From the NCBI GenBank assembly GCA_026168455.1, contig CM047431.1, positions 27,283,569-27,347,568 of the forward strand: a DNA stretch of 64,000 nucleotides, given 5' to 3'. The translations under genes were made by a program, and so were the position numbers. Below are positions 29,280-39,589 of this stretch, in pieces (position 1 is the first letter of the stretch; each line of letters starts with the position of its first letter). This DNA comes from Theocolax elegans. Its lineage: Eukaryota; Arthropoda; Insecta; Hymenoptera; Cerocephalidae. The notes under the pieces were generated by a model that was given only the letters and a program-made list of their open reading frames with translations, was not told where the DNA came from and searched no databases.

Positions 29280-30952
29280 GTTTACATAAAAAAGTATTAT
29301 TTTAGCGTGTTTGCAATGAAACGCACTAATTCAGTTATATATATGAAATGAAATACAGATGCATATTATATTATTAAAAAACGTAATGGTACATTTTCCG
29401 AATGCATACGTCCCAATAACTGTACGTAACCTTACCATGCTGTAAATGATAATTTAAAAAGCAACTGCACCATAATAAATAATTAATAAATACGTAAAAT
29501 CTGTGCAGAGAATATAATTATTTATTAATTAATGTATAAAGTGTTTTACGAAGGAAAGTATATAAAGTAAAGTAAAGGTTAAATAAGAAACTTATATTAA
29601 ATACGTTTATTACAAAATTTTAACAAATTTAACAATGTATGAATGTTTCTGATTAATATTTACACACTTATATTAATATTAAATGAATAAACTGAAACAG
29701 TTATTTTAATATGCAGTATTTAATTATAAAATTTGTAGGTTAACTTTGTCTTATTCTAATTTTACTAATTTTTCTTACGTACAATATATTAAATTAATAT
29801 GAAAAACAACTAAACACATTATAGTATAAATAAATATAACTGTAAAATAGTTAATACTTATTCAATTCTTTAATAAATAAATATAATTTAGAACAAAAGT
29901 CGAGATCATGAGAAATTATTACACTGGTCAGTTACTAGGACAAACCTCGATAGAGCGTACCAAATAATATAAACTATATTTTTAATAAAAAAAAGTGTAA
30001 AGCAGCAAAAATATATTGTTTAATATTGATTATAGTACATTAAAAATTATGTTTATGCATTTTTTAGATGTTATAACTAATAAATATATCCCAAATCGCC
30101 TTAAGCGTGCACGCGAATTTCTTAGCAAATCGTTCAGAAAATCCGTTATTTTAGTATTGTGAACATCATTAGTCAAATATTGATTTTTTATATAAATTAA
30201 AACAAAACCGACATAAAACTTTTTTTCGTTTAAGCTAACGAATATTCAAAGTATTTAAATATATTAAATACGTTTATTACAAAATTTTAACAAATTTAAC
30301 AATGTATGAATGTTTCTGATTAATATTTACACACTTATATTAATATTAAATGAATAAACTGAAACAGTTATTTTAATATGCAGTATTTAATTATAAGGAA
30401 AAACAACTAAACACATTATAGTATAATAATATACTGTAAATAGTTAATACTTATTCAATTCTTTAATAAATAATAATTTAGAACAAAAGTCGAGATCATG
30501 AGAAATTATTACACTGGTCAGTTACTAGGACAAACCTCGATAGAGCGTACCAAATAATATAAAACTATATTTTTACTAAAAAAAGTGTACAGCAGCAAAA
30601 ATATATTGTTTAATATTGATTATAGTACATTAAAATTATGTTTTATGCATTTTTTAGATGTTATAACTAATAAATATATCCCAAATCGCCTTAAGCGTGC
30701 ACGCGAATTTCTTAGCAAATCGTTCAGGAAAATCCGTTATTTTAGTATTGTGAACATCATTAGTCAAATATGATTTTTTATCTAAATTAAAACAAAACCG
30801 ACATAAAACTTTTTTTCGTTTAAGCTAACGAATATTCAAAGTATTTAAATATATTAAATACGTTTATATGTCTGCTCTCATAATTTTGCAAAACGTAATT
30901 TTCCATTCGTGTCCAGCATCTGGGACTTGTCCAGTCATTGGTACTTTTACCT
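29280..30952. mobile_element. TA-flanked element, copy 2, internally duplicated
   Basis: From about 29.39 kb the sequence repeats copy 1 (CCGAATGCATACGTCCCAAT onward) and ends with the same terminus GGTACTTTTACCT. It has an internal duplication: the block around TTAAATACGTTTATTACAAA at about 29.60 kb recurs at about 30.26 kb. The left terminus is degraded. The right flank is the same variant satellite unit as for copy 1, so this arose by segmental duplication of element plus satellite, not by an independent insertion. Confidence 0.75.
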
Positions 30953-30954
30953 TA

Positions 30955-31135
30955 TTTTTACTAAAATACTGAAGAAATAATCAAATTAAAAATTCATTGT
31001 CTGCATCAAGCGACATTTTTTTAGTAAAATACTGAAGAAATAAACAAATTTAAAATTCATTGTCTGCATCAAACGACATTTTATTGACAAAATTATGTAT
31101 AAAATATACAAATTTTAAAATAATTGTCTAATGTA
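30955..31135. repeat. 63-bp satellite, last block
   Basis: Two clear and one degraded unit after copy 2, including the same variant (ATAATCAAATTAAAAATTC) as at 29.09 kb. Confidence 0.85.
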
Positions 31136-31407
31136 GCATTAATTAAATATCAATTAAAATATTTTGATAATACTTGTTAGAATACATTGTCTGCAAAAAG
31201 TGATATTATTTTAGAACTTTGTTTAGATATTAATGAAACAAAAAATTACAAAATATATATATAATAAATACGAATATACGAGATGCCATATTATATTATT
31301 TATTTTATTTCTAATGCAGACATATTAAAACGTATATTTTTATCAATTTAAAATTTTTTTTTAATATTATTTTTTTTTTTTTATTATTTTTATTATTTTT
31401 TTTTATT

Positions 31408-31881
31408 TTGGTTTTTAGACGATCTTGTAGGGCAATTCACAGGGTGTTGAATAACATTCACAATAAAATTAGTAGATTGTTAAAAAAGTACAACATAGCC
31501 ATCATCCCAAGAATCGAAAATAGGTTAAATTCCGTAATAAAATTAGGTAAAGATTCTACTAGCAAGTTAAATACATGTGGTGTAGTATATAAATTTAACT
31601 GTAAAAATTGTCAATCGATTTACATAGGCGAAACTAAACGAATGTTAAAAGATAGAATTTCTGAACATAAAAAATCACACAATACTGAATCAGTAGTAGC
31701 TATACACATGAAGAATAAAAACCATCAATTTGATTTTGAAAATGTCCAAATATTAGACAAAGAAAATGTACGTAAAAAACGGTTAATCTCTGAAATGATT
31801 TTTATAAATAGTCATAAAAACACACTAAATAAAAAAGAAGACACAATGGGTTTAAATTACTTGTATAAGAACATACTGTAA
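31408..31881 (+). pseudogene. Penelope-like element C-terminus with GIY-YIG domain
   Basis: The open frame of about 157 codons includes CGVVYKFNCKNCQSIYIGET, then KRMLKDRISEHKKSH. That is the GIY-YIG endonuclease domain of Penelope-like elements with VVY, YIG, the CxxC and R..EHK all present. The upstream reverse transcriptase is missing. The frame starts inside one arm of an inverted repeat (31401-31454 with 32245-32299). The endonuclease would nick target DNA for reverse transcription. This is a 5'-truncated copy. Confidence 0.85.
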
Positions 31882-32172
31882 CGGCTGTTAAAATTACTCA
31901 CAATCAGTATATATAGGTATATACGTATGTATATACTAATCATCTGTGAATTTCTTGGAAAATTGTAAGAGCGTTAGATACTCTATATGTTTATTTCTTG
32001 TTATAACGGTCAGTCCGACTTGACATGGCTTGATGATGAGCTAACCTTTTTTCAATATTGGTAATTATTGCGTTTTTGTGTTATTTATATATAAAAAAAA
32101 AAAAAATTATTCTTGTTGTTCATGTTCAATTTGAAAAATTGTTAATATTTGTGTCTCTGTTAATAAATTAGT

Positions 32173-32213
32173 GCCAGAAGAGGTCTGAAAAAATATCAGA
32201 CGAAACGTCGCAA
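32173..32213 (+). ncRNA. Hammerhead-ribozyme-like motif, Penelope 3' end
   Basis: The stretch CCAGAAGAG is followed by stem GTCTG, a loop, CAGAC, then GAAACGTC. Hammerhead ribozymes have CUGANGA, stem II, then GAAA. One core base (U to A) differs. Hammerheads in the terminal repeats of Penelope-like elements are known. Stem III and I pairing was not proved, so activity is uncertain. Confidence 0.45.
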
Positions 32214-32602
32214 CTTTTAATTAAAAGAAAAGGTGTTAAAATTTATTCAACACCCTGTGAATTGCCCTACAAGATCGTCTAAAAACCAAAATAAAATAAT
32301 GGAGGGTGACTATCCACTACTATTATTTTTTTTTATTTTATATATTTTTATGGGACTCGAGGTGTGCGTGAGTCAATTAATTCAAATTTCCAAGAATTAC
32401 GATTTATAAGTAATGAATTGAATAATAATATAAGACCATCAATTACTTAATTCAAATAAAAAACTTTACTTAACAATAAAAAAAGTAGTTTGCAGTTATG
32501 TCCAGTTAAAAATCTATTTAAGCAATCATTTTTCAAATCGTCCATTACAATATCAGCAAATAACGCAGCAATTGGAGAACCCATGGGAGTACCATGAATT
32601 TG

Positions 32603-32830
32603 TTAATAATAAATATTGTTGAAAACAAAAAATGTATTATTGTAAAGAAATTTTGTACATTCTAAAATCTCATTGAAAGGAATCCGACATTTATTATTAA
32701 TAGAAGAAAATCGTCTTTCTAAACTGTCTAATACTAAATTACAAGGGATATTAGTAAAAAGTGACACAACATCCAATGAAAGTAAAACATGATCATCGTC
32801 TAAAGTGACATCCTTTAATTTTTCTTTCAA
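32603..32830 (-). pseudogene. Penelope reverse transcriptase fragment, copy 1
   Basis: The minus strand reads LLSLDVVSLFTNIPCNLVLD, a Penelope/telomerase-type reverse transcriptase motif A (S-x-D-V-V-S-L-F-T-N-I-P). Related frames extend on both sides with stops, for example a stop-broken motif near 32.55 kb that reads PMGSPIAALFADIVM-like on translation. It runs opposite to the GIY-YIG fragment at 31.4 kb. Confidence 0.75.
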
Positions 32831-33142
32831 ATGAAAACTATAGTTAATGTGAGATTTCGGTTATTTTATAGCTGTTTTTAATTCATTATAAATTATTTTA
32901 GCAAGAAAATGTGTAGGGCTATTAACTAAAGAAATGATAGGTCTGCTTTATTCTAAAGTAAAGGATTTAGTTCGTGAGAGGCCGATATTATTATATTCAT
33001 ATATTTATCTAACCGCTTGACGTATCGGTTATCTGATTATAAAAAAGGTAAATATTTTTTATTTATTTCACCTTATATATAAGTTTTTCAATATTGTTTG
33101 TGCGTTATTTTAATTTTTTATTTGTGTGTTATTAATAAATAG

Positions 33143-33182
33143 TCTAAAGAGGTTGGCAGACCACGACAACGAAACGTCGTTA
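33143..33182 (+). ncRNA. Second hammerhead-like motif
   Basis: CTAAAGAG, stem GTTG with CAAC, then GAAACGTCG: again the hammerhead order CUGANGA, stem II, GAAA, with one core base changed (G to A). It is duplicated at 34477-34516. Confidence 0.4.
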
Positions 33183-33255
33183 AAAAAAAAAATTTTGTCT
33201 TTTCTTTTCCTTTGCCTCCGTCGGATCGACAAATTTTTCCTATTAAATATATTAG

Positions 33256-33745
33256 TAGTTAAAGGGTGGTATAGCAAGACGTAAACAAACCCCCACCACA
33301 CCTCCCTACGAGGTCTGCCGAAGGGCCGGTATAGCGCGCCGCGTCTATTTTTAGACTCTCTCTCTCTCTCTCTCTCTCATGCACTTACGTTTGAACACTT
33401 GAGCGTCTACAAGCTGGTATAGCGTAGTAAATAAACCCCCACCACGCCTCCCTACGGGATCTGCCGAAGGGTCGGCATAGCGCGCGGCGTCTATTTTTAA
33501 ACTCTCTCTCTCTCTCTCTCTCTCTCGCACCTACGTTTCAGCACTCGAGCATCTAAGGACTGGTATAGCGCGATGTACACAACACCGATACTCCCACTCC
33601 TCGGCAACTTCTCTCTTTCTCTCTCGCGCTGTCTACGACTCTTGCGTGCATCTAAGGGTTGGTATAGCGCGATGTACACAACGCCGATACTCCCACTCCT
33701 CGGCAACCTCTCTCTTTCTCTCTTGCGCTGTCTACGACTTCGGCG
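33256..33745 (-). repeat. Composite CT-rich dispersed repeat, copy 1
   Basis: Modules of about 130 bp alternate with (CT)n tracts. Each module carries GGTATAGCG, then CCCCCACCACGCCTCCCTAC and CTGCCGAAGG. The same modules occur inverted at 58990-59550. The frames across it are artefacts of the repeat. Confidence 0.8.
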
Positions 33746-33803
33746 CAGAATGACCAGTTGGCGATTTTTTTTCCTTTTCTCTCTTACTTATATTGCTGTT
33801 TAC
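33746..33803. mobile_element. hAT-like MITE, truncated copy B
   Basis: The left 58 bp of the 103-bp MITE, cut at the tandem duplication junction. It starts CAGAATGACCAGTTGGCGAT. Confidence 0.85.
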
Positions 33804-33936
33804 TTAACAATAAAAAAAGTAGTTTGCAGTTATGTCCAGTTAAAAATCTATTTAAGCAATCATTTTTCAAATCGTCCATTACAATATCAGCAAATAACGC
33901 AGCAATTGGAGAACCCATGGGAGTACCATGAATTTG

Positions 33937-34164
33937 TTAATAATAAATATTGTTGAAAACAAAAAATGTATTATTGTAAAGAAATTTTGTACATTCTAAA
34001 ATCTCATTGAAAGGAATCCGACATTTATTATTAATAGAAGAAAATCGTCTTTCTAAACTGTCTAATACTAAATTACAAGGGATATTAGTAAAAAGTGACA
34101 CAACATCCAATGAAAGTAAAACATGATCATCGTCTAAAGTGACATCCTTTAATTTTTCTTTCAA
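33937..34164 (-). pseudogene. Penelope reverse transcriptase fragment, copy 2
   Basis: Identical translation to the fragment at 32603-32830, as expected from the tandem duplication. Confidence 0.75.
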
Positions 34165-34589
34165 ATGAAAACTATAGTTAATGTGAGATTTCGGTTATTT
34201 TATAGCTGTTTTTAATTCATTATAAATTATTTTAGCAAGAAAATGTGTAGGGCTATTAACTAAAGAAATGATAGGTCTGCTTTATTCTAAAGTAAAGGAT
34301 TTAGTTCGTGAGAGGCCGATATTATTATATTCATATATTTATCTAACCGCTTGACGTATCGGTTATCTGATTATAAAAAAGGTAAATATTTTTTATTTAT
34401 TTCACCTTATATATAAGTTTTTCAATATTGTTTGTGCGTTATTTTAATTTTTTATTTGTGTGTTATTAATAAATAGTCTAAAGAGGTTGGCAGACCACGA
34501 CAACGAAACGTCGTTAAAAAAAAAAATTTTGTCTTTTCTTTTCCTTTGCCTCCGTCGGATCGACAAATTTTTCCTATTAAATATATTAG

Positions 34590-35079
34590 TAGTTAAAGGG
34601 TGGTATAGCAAGACGTAAACAAACCCCCACCACACCTCCCTACGAGGTCTGCCGAAGGGCCGGTATAGCGCGCCGCGTCTATTTTTAGACTCTCTCTCTC
34701 TCTCTCTCTCTCATGCACTTACGTTTGAACACTTGAGCGTCTACAAGCTGGTATAGCGTAGTAAATAAACCCCCACCACGCCTCCCTACGGGATCTGCCG
34801 AAGGGTCGGCATAGCGCGCGGCGTCTATTTTTAAACTCTCTCTCTCTCTCTCTCTCTCTCGCACCTACGTTTCAGCACTCGAGCATCTAAGGACTGGTAT
34901 AGCGCGATGTACACAACACCGATACTCCCACTCCTCGGCAACTTCTCTCTTTCTCTCTCGCGCTGTCTACGACTCTTGCGTGCATCTAAGGGTTGGTATA
35001 GCGCGATGTACACAACGCCGATACTCCCACTCCTCGGCAACCTCTCTCTTTCTCTCTTGCGCTGTCTACGACTTCGGCG
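34590..35079 (-). repeat. Composite CT-rich dispersed repeat, copy 2
   Basis: The duplicate of 33256-33745. It continues beyond the MITE at 35183-35222 (TGCATCTATGGGTTGGTATA), showing that the MITE landed inside this repeat. Confidence 0.8.
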
Positions 35080-35182
35080 CAGAATGACCAGTTGGCGATT
35101 TTTTTTCCTTTTCTCTCTTACTTATATTGCTGTTTATTTAGCAAGAGCAACAAAGAGATAAAATCGCCATCTGGCAACCCTG
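35080..35182. mobile_element. 103-bp hAT-like MITE with 8-bp TSD, copy C
   Basis: Ends CAGAATGACCAGTTGGCGAT and ATCGCCATCTGGCAACCCTG form terminal inverted repeats. Perfect 8-bp duplications CTTCGGCG flank it (35072-35079, 35183-35190). The inverted composite repeat at about 59.09 kb has the uninterrupted sequence (CACGCCGAAGTCG), that is, the empty site. An 8-bp TSD and CAG..CTG ends point to the hAT superfamily. Confidence 0.9.
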
Positions 35183-35222
35183 CTTCGGCGTGCATCTATG
35201 GGTTGGTATAGCGCAGCCTTCT

Positions 35223-35606
35223 TTTTTTTAGGCATCGCATCGGTACACCTGTACTCTCTCTTATTAATTAGTTAAAGGTATATAAGAAGGAAAAAAAGTA
35301 ATGTGGTTATAGTGGAAGGGTAAATAATTCAATACTCTCTTTTGATTAAATATTAAAAACTTATTTATTAATGTATAAAGTTTTCATAAAAATTACATTT
35401 TTTATAACCATCTTTTTTTGGTAAACTACAAGTATTAATAGAAACATTTTCACTGTATTTTTTCCATTGAGACTTGAATTTGTTTACATTATTTTTTTCT
35501 TGCTATCTAGTAGAGGTTTGTGCTCCGGATTGCTGGTATTTGGACCCATGTTGATGTGAGTATTGAAATAGAATGAGTAGACTTGCTCGAGTGATTTGTA
35601 TTTATA
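35223..35606. other. AT-rich spacer left of the Polinton genes
   Basis: No gene recognised. The left terminal inverted repeat of the Polinton should lie in or left of this interval, but I found no match to sequence at the right end. Confidence 0.35.
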
Positions 35607-36381
35607 CTATTCTTCAAACATGATAGCGTGTAGATCTTTTGAAATCAACGGTAAGTCGAACGCGTAAATTTCATCCAACACAATTGGTAAATACCTATAC
35701 TTAAACCCATCGCTATCATCTTCGACCATTTTCTCGTTGACAAACCCTTCTATGTCAGCATACTGGGTTAGTAATAGTACTCTTTAAACACTTTAAGTCT
35801 TGTAAAATACTTTTAGCATTTTCACCTTCTTCCTTCTCAAGTTTATCTTTTAAAAATCCGAGCGTACAATCAACAGTCCTATTAACTTTACCAACTATTT
35901 CTTTGAGTAATCCAAGATGCAAATCTATCAAACCGCTCTGGTTTCGAAGTCCATCAAACGTTGATTGTTGCATTACTATAGCTGGTGGATTATGACGAAG
36001 CTTCTTCTTCTTACAAGATGGATTTTCAATTAACGTTTCAATATCACTTTCTTCTATAATATCGTGATTAGACTCTGGTTTCTCGTCGATTTGTTGTTCT
36101 ATGACCATATGACGATGGAAAGCTTAAATCGTGCTTTTCGAGAAAAATCTTACTTGGTCGTTCAAACTCTCGATAAAAAGAATAATTGTTATCGAAATAT
36201 GATGTTATCAGATCAAAGTGTAGTTTCAAACTGTCCTAACTTTCTACGTGCAGCGTAAGGTTCTTGTATGACGGTCCTGCGGTAATTAACTTAATAACAT
36301 AGTGATAATATCCTCCTCTCTGCTCAAGTCCTACTCAGACCTTCTTTGTATTTGATTTATTCAGAGCATACGTTGTGGCCA
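35607..36381 (-). pseudogene. Polinton-associated ORF of unknown function, broken
   Basis: Starting MATTYALNKSNTKKV at 36381, the frame meets a stop, then EQRGGYYHYVIKLITAGPSY, then changes frame near 36.24 kb. It then runs open from 36108 to 35755 with KKKLRHNPPAIVMQQSTFDG and a helical stretch LLKEIVGKVNRTVDCTLGFL. After another frame change at about 35755 it continues as DGFKYRYLPIVLDEIYAFDL to a stop at 35607. The strand and position match the Polinton cluster, so I treat it as one of its genes. No domain recognised. Confidence 0.5.
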
Positions 36382-36822
36382 TTTTTTTTTACTTCAATTG
36401 TACACTAGAAATTTACAAACGTTATACTACACTGTTTCGTTCGGTAAACTCACAGATTGACTGTCTATGCTCAACTGACTGTTCTACAATCACCTCCTCA
36501 TGTATTTATGATTGTCCCACCACTTTCGGGTATTAGTTACTTTAACCGGATGTAACGTAGTACATCAACGTAGTGGGGGAGTACATAAAATAGAATTCTA
36601 AAAATAAAATTGAATGCGCATTAACAGATGTTGCACTGATTGTTTGGTTGTGAAAATCAGATGTAACAGGAAAAATAAAAATTATGCACTTCTGCATATA
36701 AGAAATAAATAACGTTTGTCATTAATGTAATAATAAAAAAAAGGGAAAACGATTAGAATGTTAGAAAAGAAACACAACTGTTTACACATCACCCATATTA
36801 TTATTTCAAAACTACATTAATG

Positions 36823-37482
36823 TTAAATAATCTTTCTAGAAATACATGATTGATTACAATATCCTAAACCACGTGAGAGTTCATCACCAAACGCAAACGT
36901 TCTCTTACATTTTTTATACTTCAGTTTCTTACAAATTTTTTTATAAAAATTAATAGCTAAATTATCATTTTTTATAGTATTTTGTGTGAATAATTGAGAA
37001 AATGTGTTGAGATCTCCACCTTGACACATATGATGTAAAAACATTATACAGTATTGACCACAGCACGTTGAATCAGCGCTTTGAAGTTTCTTAGTATTAT
37101 ATTCGAATCTTTCACAGTTACGTCGAAGACGTTCTAAATGATGATGAGACAACGGTGGGAAACCATAACTATCGAAATACGTCCCAATTTTGTCTTTATT
37201 TACGTAAATTGCTATCCAGTGCGTCCCTGGTTTTGTATGTTCATCCACATTACACGTTATTGCTATTGGGGTTGGCATTGCGCGTGGAATCCGATCCGCT
37301 GCGTAGACTCCGATTGTTGTAGCTTCTATACCCTCCAGAGCTCTTGCAATCTCTATTGTATTCATTATTGTCTTCTTCTTTTTTTGTATTTTCTTTAAGG
37401 GATTTCTCACTATCAAGAACATACTTATCAACACTTGCACTATCGTCGTCGTCAGAGATTGGATCTGTTGAATCTGTATCAC
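36823..37482 (-). pseudogene. Polinton adenain-like cysteine protease
   Basis: Catalytic-type motifs in order: GTHWIAIYV (His), YFDSYGFPP (Asp/Ser-Tyr-Gly), and the Gln/Cys box STCCGQYCIMFLHHM. This is the C48/adenain-like protease fold that matures Polinton and adenovirus capsids. The real N-terminus probably begins near ARALEGIEATTIGVYAADRI (about 37.34 kb). Upstream codons are a frame artefact, overlapping the preceding gene in another frame. The catalytic residues look intact. Confidence 0.82.
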
Positions 37483-38059
37483 TATCTCTAGTACCTCTCC
37501 ATAAACATTTTTGCAGACTATTGTAAATTGTTTCAGAACTATTTTGAGGAAAAAATTTATGCTCCGACAGTTGTGAATAAAGCCATACCTTTAATAAGTA
37601 TGCTCTCTGCAAAGTGCACTGCGACGTTTTATACTTGTCTTGCATACTTGCGTGAAGAATGCATTTGTGTTTACAATCGAACGCTTTATGTAAATCGCTG
37701 AAACTTTCCTTGGTATAGTTGTCAATATTAACAATTCTTCGAGCCAACAGAGATTCAAGATATAGAGCTTTTTCACTTCCTTTCACGTATATTTTTGATG
37801 CGTTTCTTGCGATACCATAAAAATACACATGTAATTTACGTAATGTAATATCACCATCAAACCATGGTATCCCATGAAGTCGTGCCGTAACAAAATCGTT
37901 TGCAGATCTCACGTTGCATGATAATTCTTCATAATACCGAGGCGACATTACTATCCAATGACCGATAACGTGACCTTGAAGAGAAACTATAGCAACTTCT
38001 TTTGGAAAAAATTTATTATGCTTGTCTCTTAGACCTTGCATATCTATAATGTAATCCAT
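37250..38059 (-). pseudogene. Conserved Polinton ORF upstream of protease
   Basis: The protein starts MDYIIDMQGLRDKHNKFFPK, then HGIPWFDGDITLRK and IYVKGSEKALYLESLL, and ends in an acidic, Asp/Ser-rich tail. Proteins of this type occur in insect Polinton-like loci, where the function is unknown to me. The last part (after about 37.35 kb) is out of frame and overlaps the protease start. A frameshift there probably separates or fused the two, so the true C-terminus is unclear. Confidence 0.6.
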
Positions 38060-38157
38060 GATTACCGACGTACTTTTGCCAAGACGAACTATCGCGAGAA
38101 CGGAGACTGAGAAGCAAACTGAAAATCGAAAATCCTACATCAACATTTTATACAGGT

Positions 38158-38174
38158 CCCCCCCCCCCCCCCCG
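38158..38174. repeat. Poly-C run between Polinton genes
   Basis: About sixteen consecutive C in the intergenic gap between the major capsid and the protease-side gene. It could be a length-variable or mis-assembled homopolymer. Confidence 0.9.
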
Positions 38175-38232
38175 ATTTCATGCTCTAACTATGTAACGAG
38201 CAGATTGCCAGATGTGTACTTGAACCAATGCT

Positions 38233-39573
38233 TTATGCGTTAAAGTCTGTTAAAATTTGACGGTTGGAATCTATTTCTAGAATGTTGTCAAACTCTGCGT
38301 AAACGATACAATTAATGGTTTCCGTTAAAGCTTGCTCGAATCGTACTTCAATGCGCAAGGCACCTGGTCGTACAAGACTCCAATGAGATGAAAAATGCGC
38401 CGACATATCGGGGGTAAGATCGAATGCGAATAAAGAATATCCAAGAGGGTAAGTGCTACGGCTGATATCAATACCCTCGTTTAGGTAATGTATGCCAGTG
38501 CCAGAAAATAGTGTATGAAATGCATCTATAGACAAAGTACTTGTACCTGTGAACCTTGGTTGTAGTGGTTTGCTCGGTACTTGCACACTGTCTACGTACA
38601 ATGAGAGAAAGTTTATTGAAAAATGTTTGAAATGGAAAGGATTGAGTTGCCGGTTACCGTTAAATGCTCGATTTAGAACAAAACCAAGAATGCCTCTTTT
38701 CGGTAATTGACCTAAAATAACGTTATCGAGGGTATCTCCAAGAATACCACTATGTATAGTAAACGACTTTATTTCGACTCTGGTAATGGGATATTTGGCT
38801 GTTGTTTTTGCTAATGCCTTTGCGTGAGCTAGTAATATACCAGGACTTATTTTAGCTCTCCGTACAATAAGCGTTGCCTCTTTAATACGTACTGAAAATT
38901 GTCCATCTGAGGAAAAATCCATGAGACAGAATGCATCTTTACTACATACAAGTCTTACTCTCATTTCTACACCGTTGAGAAGAAACTTTGGTTGATTGAA
39001 AACGTCGCAATGCAAATGACCAATCATGTCGACTGTTTTTCCACCTAAAGTAAAGTATTGACGATTTATTAGACCGATATTTGCTCCAGTGGCATTACGA
39101 GCCATATTTGGTGGTGCATCCATGTTACCGGCTGTATCCGGATAAAATAGCGCAGCGGTCAGATGAGATTGTATAGCGGGAGGTGCATAATTTAATAATG
39201 TTTCTATGTAGGCCCGATAAGGATAAGCGTTGTTTGGTGGAGAAACTAATTTTTGATTGAAAAATATATCGACCTGATCAAACATCGAATGAATAAAATT
39301 ATTGATTGGTGCGACTTTTGCATTTTTCGTATCATCGGGTACCGGTGATACTTGAACACTTACGTGTAGCATGGTGTGAGCCAGATCAATGTAATGTTCC
39401 GTAGAGCTTGGGATTAAAAATTCTAAAGGTGAATCGGTTTCATCGCTAAGAGACGAAACAGGTTTGTAGTAATGATATGCACTACTCTCGATCGATGTCT
39501 GTGTAAGAGGTACGGAAAAGAGATCGAGTTCACTCTTCATCCCTTCGCCGCTGCAGGCGTGCAAATACGCCAT
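38233..39573 (-). CDS. Polinton major capsid protein (double jelly-roll type)
   Basis: An uninterrupted frame of 446 codons, the best preserved gene of the element. It starts MAYLHACSGEGMKSELDLFS and includes YIDLAHTMLHVSVQV, NNFIHSMFDQVDIFFNQKLV and YPYRAYIETLLNY, a signature set seen in nematode and arthropod Polinton proteins (F54H12.2-like). By literature these are capsid proteins with the jelly-roll fold; I assign it to the major capsid rather than the penton by length. It would form the icosahedral shell. Neighbours on the same strand are the core-like protein upstream and the protease gene downstream. Confidence 0.8.
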   Translation of the reverse strand: MAYLHACSGEGMKSELDLFSVPLTQTSIESSAYHYYKPVSSLSDETDSPLEFLIPSSTEHYIDLAHTMLHVSVQVSPVPDDTKNAKVAPINNFIHSMFDQVDIFFNQKLVSPPNNAYPYRAYIETLLNYAPPAIQSHLTAALFYPDTAGNMDAPPNMARNATGANIGLINRQYFTLGGKTVDMIGHLHCDVFNQPKFLLNGVEMRVRLVCSKDAFCLMDFSSDGQFSVRIKEATLIVRRAKISPGILLAHAKALAKTTAKYPITRVEIKSFTIHSGILGDTLDNVILGQLPKRGILGFVLNRAFNGNRQLNPFHFKHFSINFLSLYVDSVQVPSKPLQPRFTGTSTLSIDAFHTLFSGTGIHYLNEGIDISRSTYPLGYSLFAFDLTPDMSAHFSSHWSLVRPGALRIEVRFEQALTETINCIVYAEFDNILEIDSNRQILTDFNA

Positions 39574-39589
39574 TCTAAAAAACTACTAA

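Larger units (their letters stand above)
31401..32299. repeat. 52-bp inverted repeat bracketing the Penelope fragment
   Basis: GACGATCTTGTAGGGCAATT (31419 onward) is mirrored by AATTGCCCTACAAGATCGTC (about 32.26 kb); the full arms are 31401-31454 and 32245-32299. Penelope-like elements often carry an inverted copy of part of themselves at the end, which this fits. Confidence 0.8.
32470..33803. repeat. 1334-bp tandem duplication, unit 1
   Basis: This unit and 33804-35137 appear identical in every stretch compared. It contains a Penelope reverse transcriptase remnant, a hammerhead-like motif, the composite CT repeat and the left part of a hAT-like MITE. The boundaries share TTTA microhomology. 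Confidence 0.92.
33804..35137. repeat. 1334-bp tandem duplication, unit 2
   Basis: Direct repeat of 32470-33803. It ends inside the hAT-like MITE at 35080-35182, which is complete only in this unit plus its right flank. Confidence 0.92.

Noticed and set aside
32030..32060. TGATGATGAG as the hammerhead core
   Set aside because: It has no adjacent stem II plus GAAA; the motif at 32173-32213 fits better.
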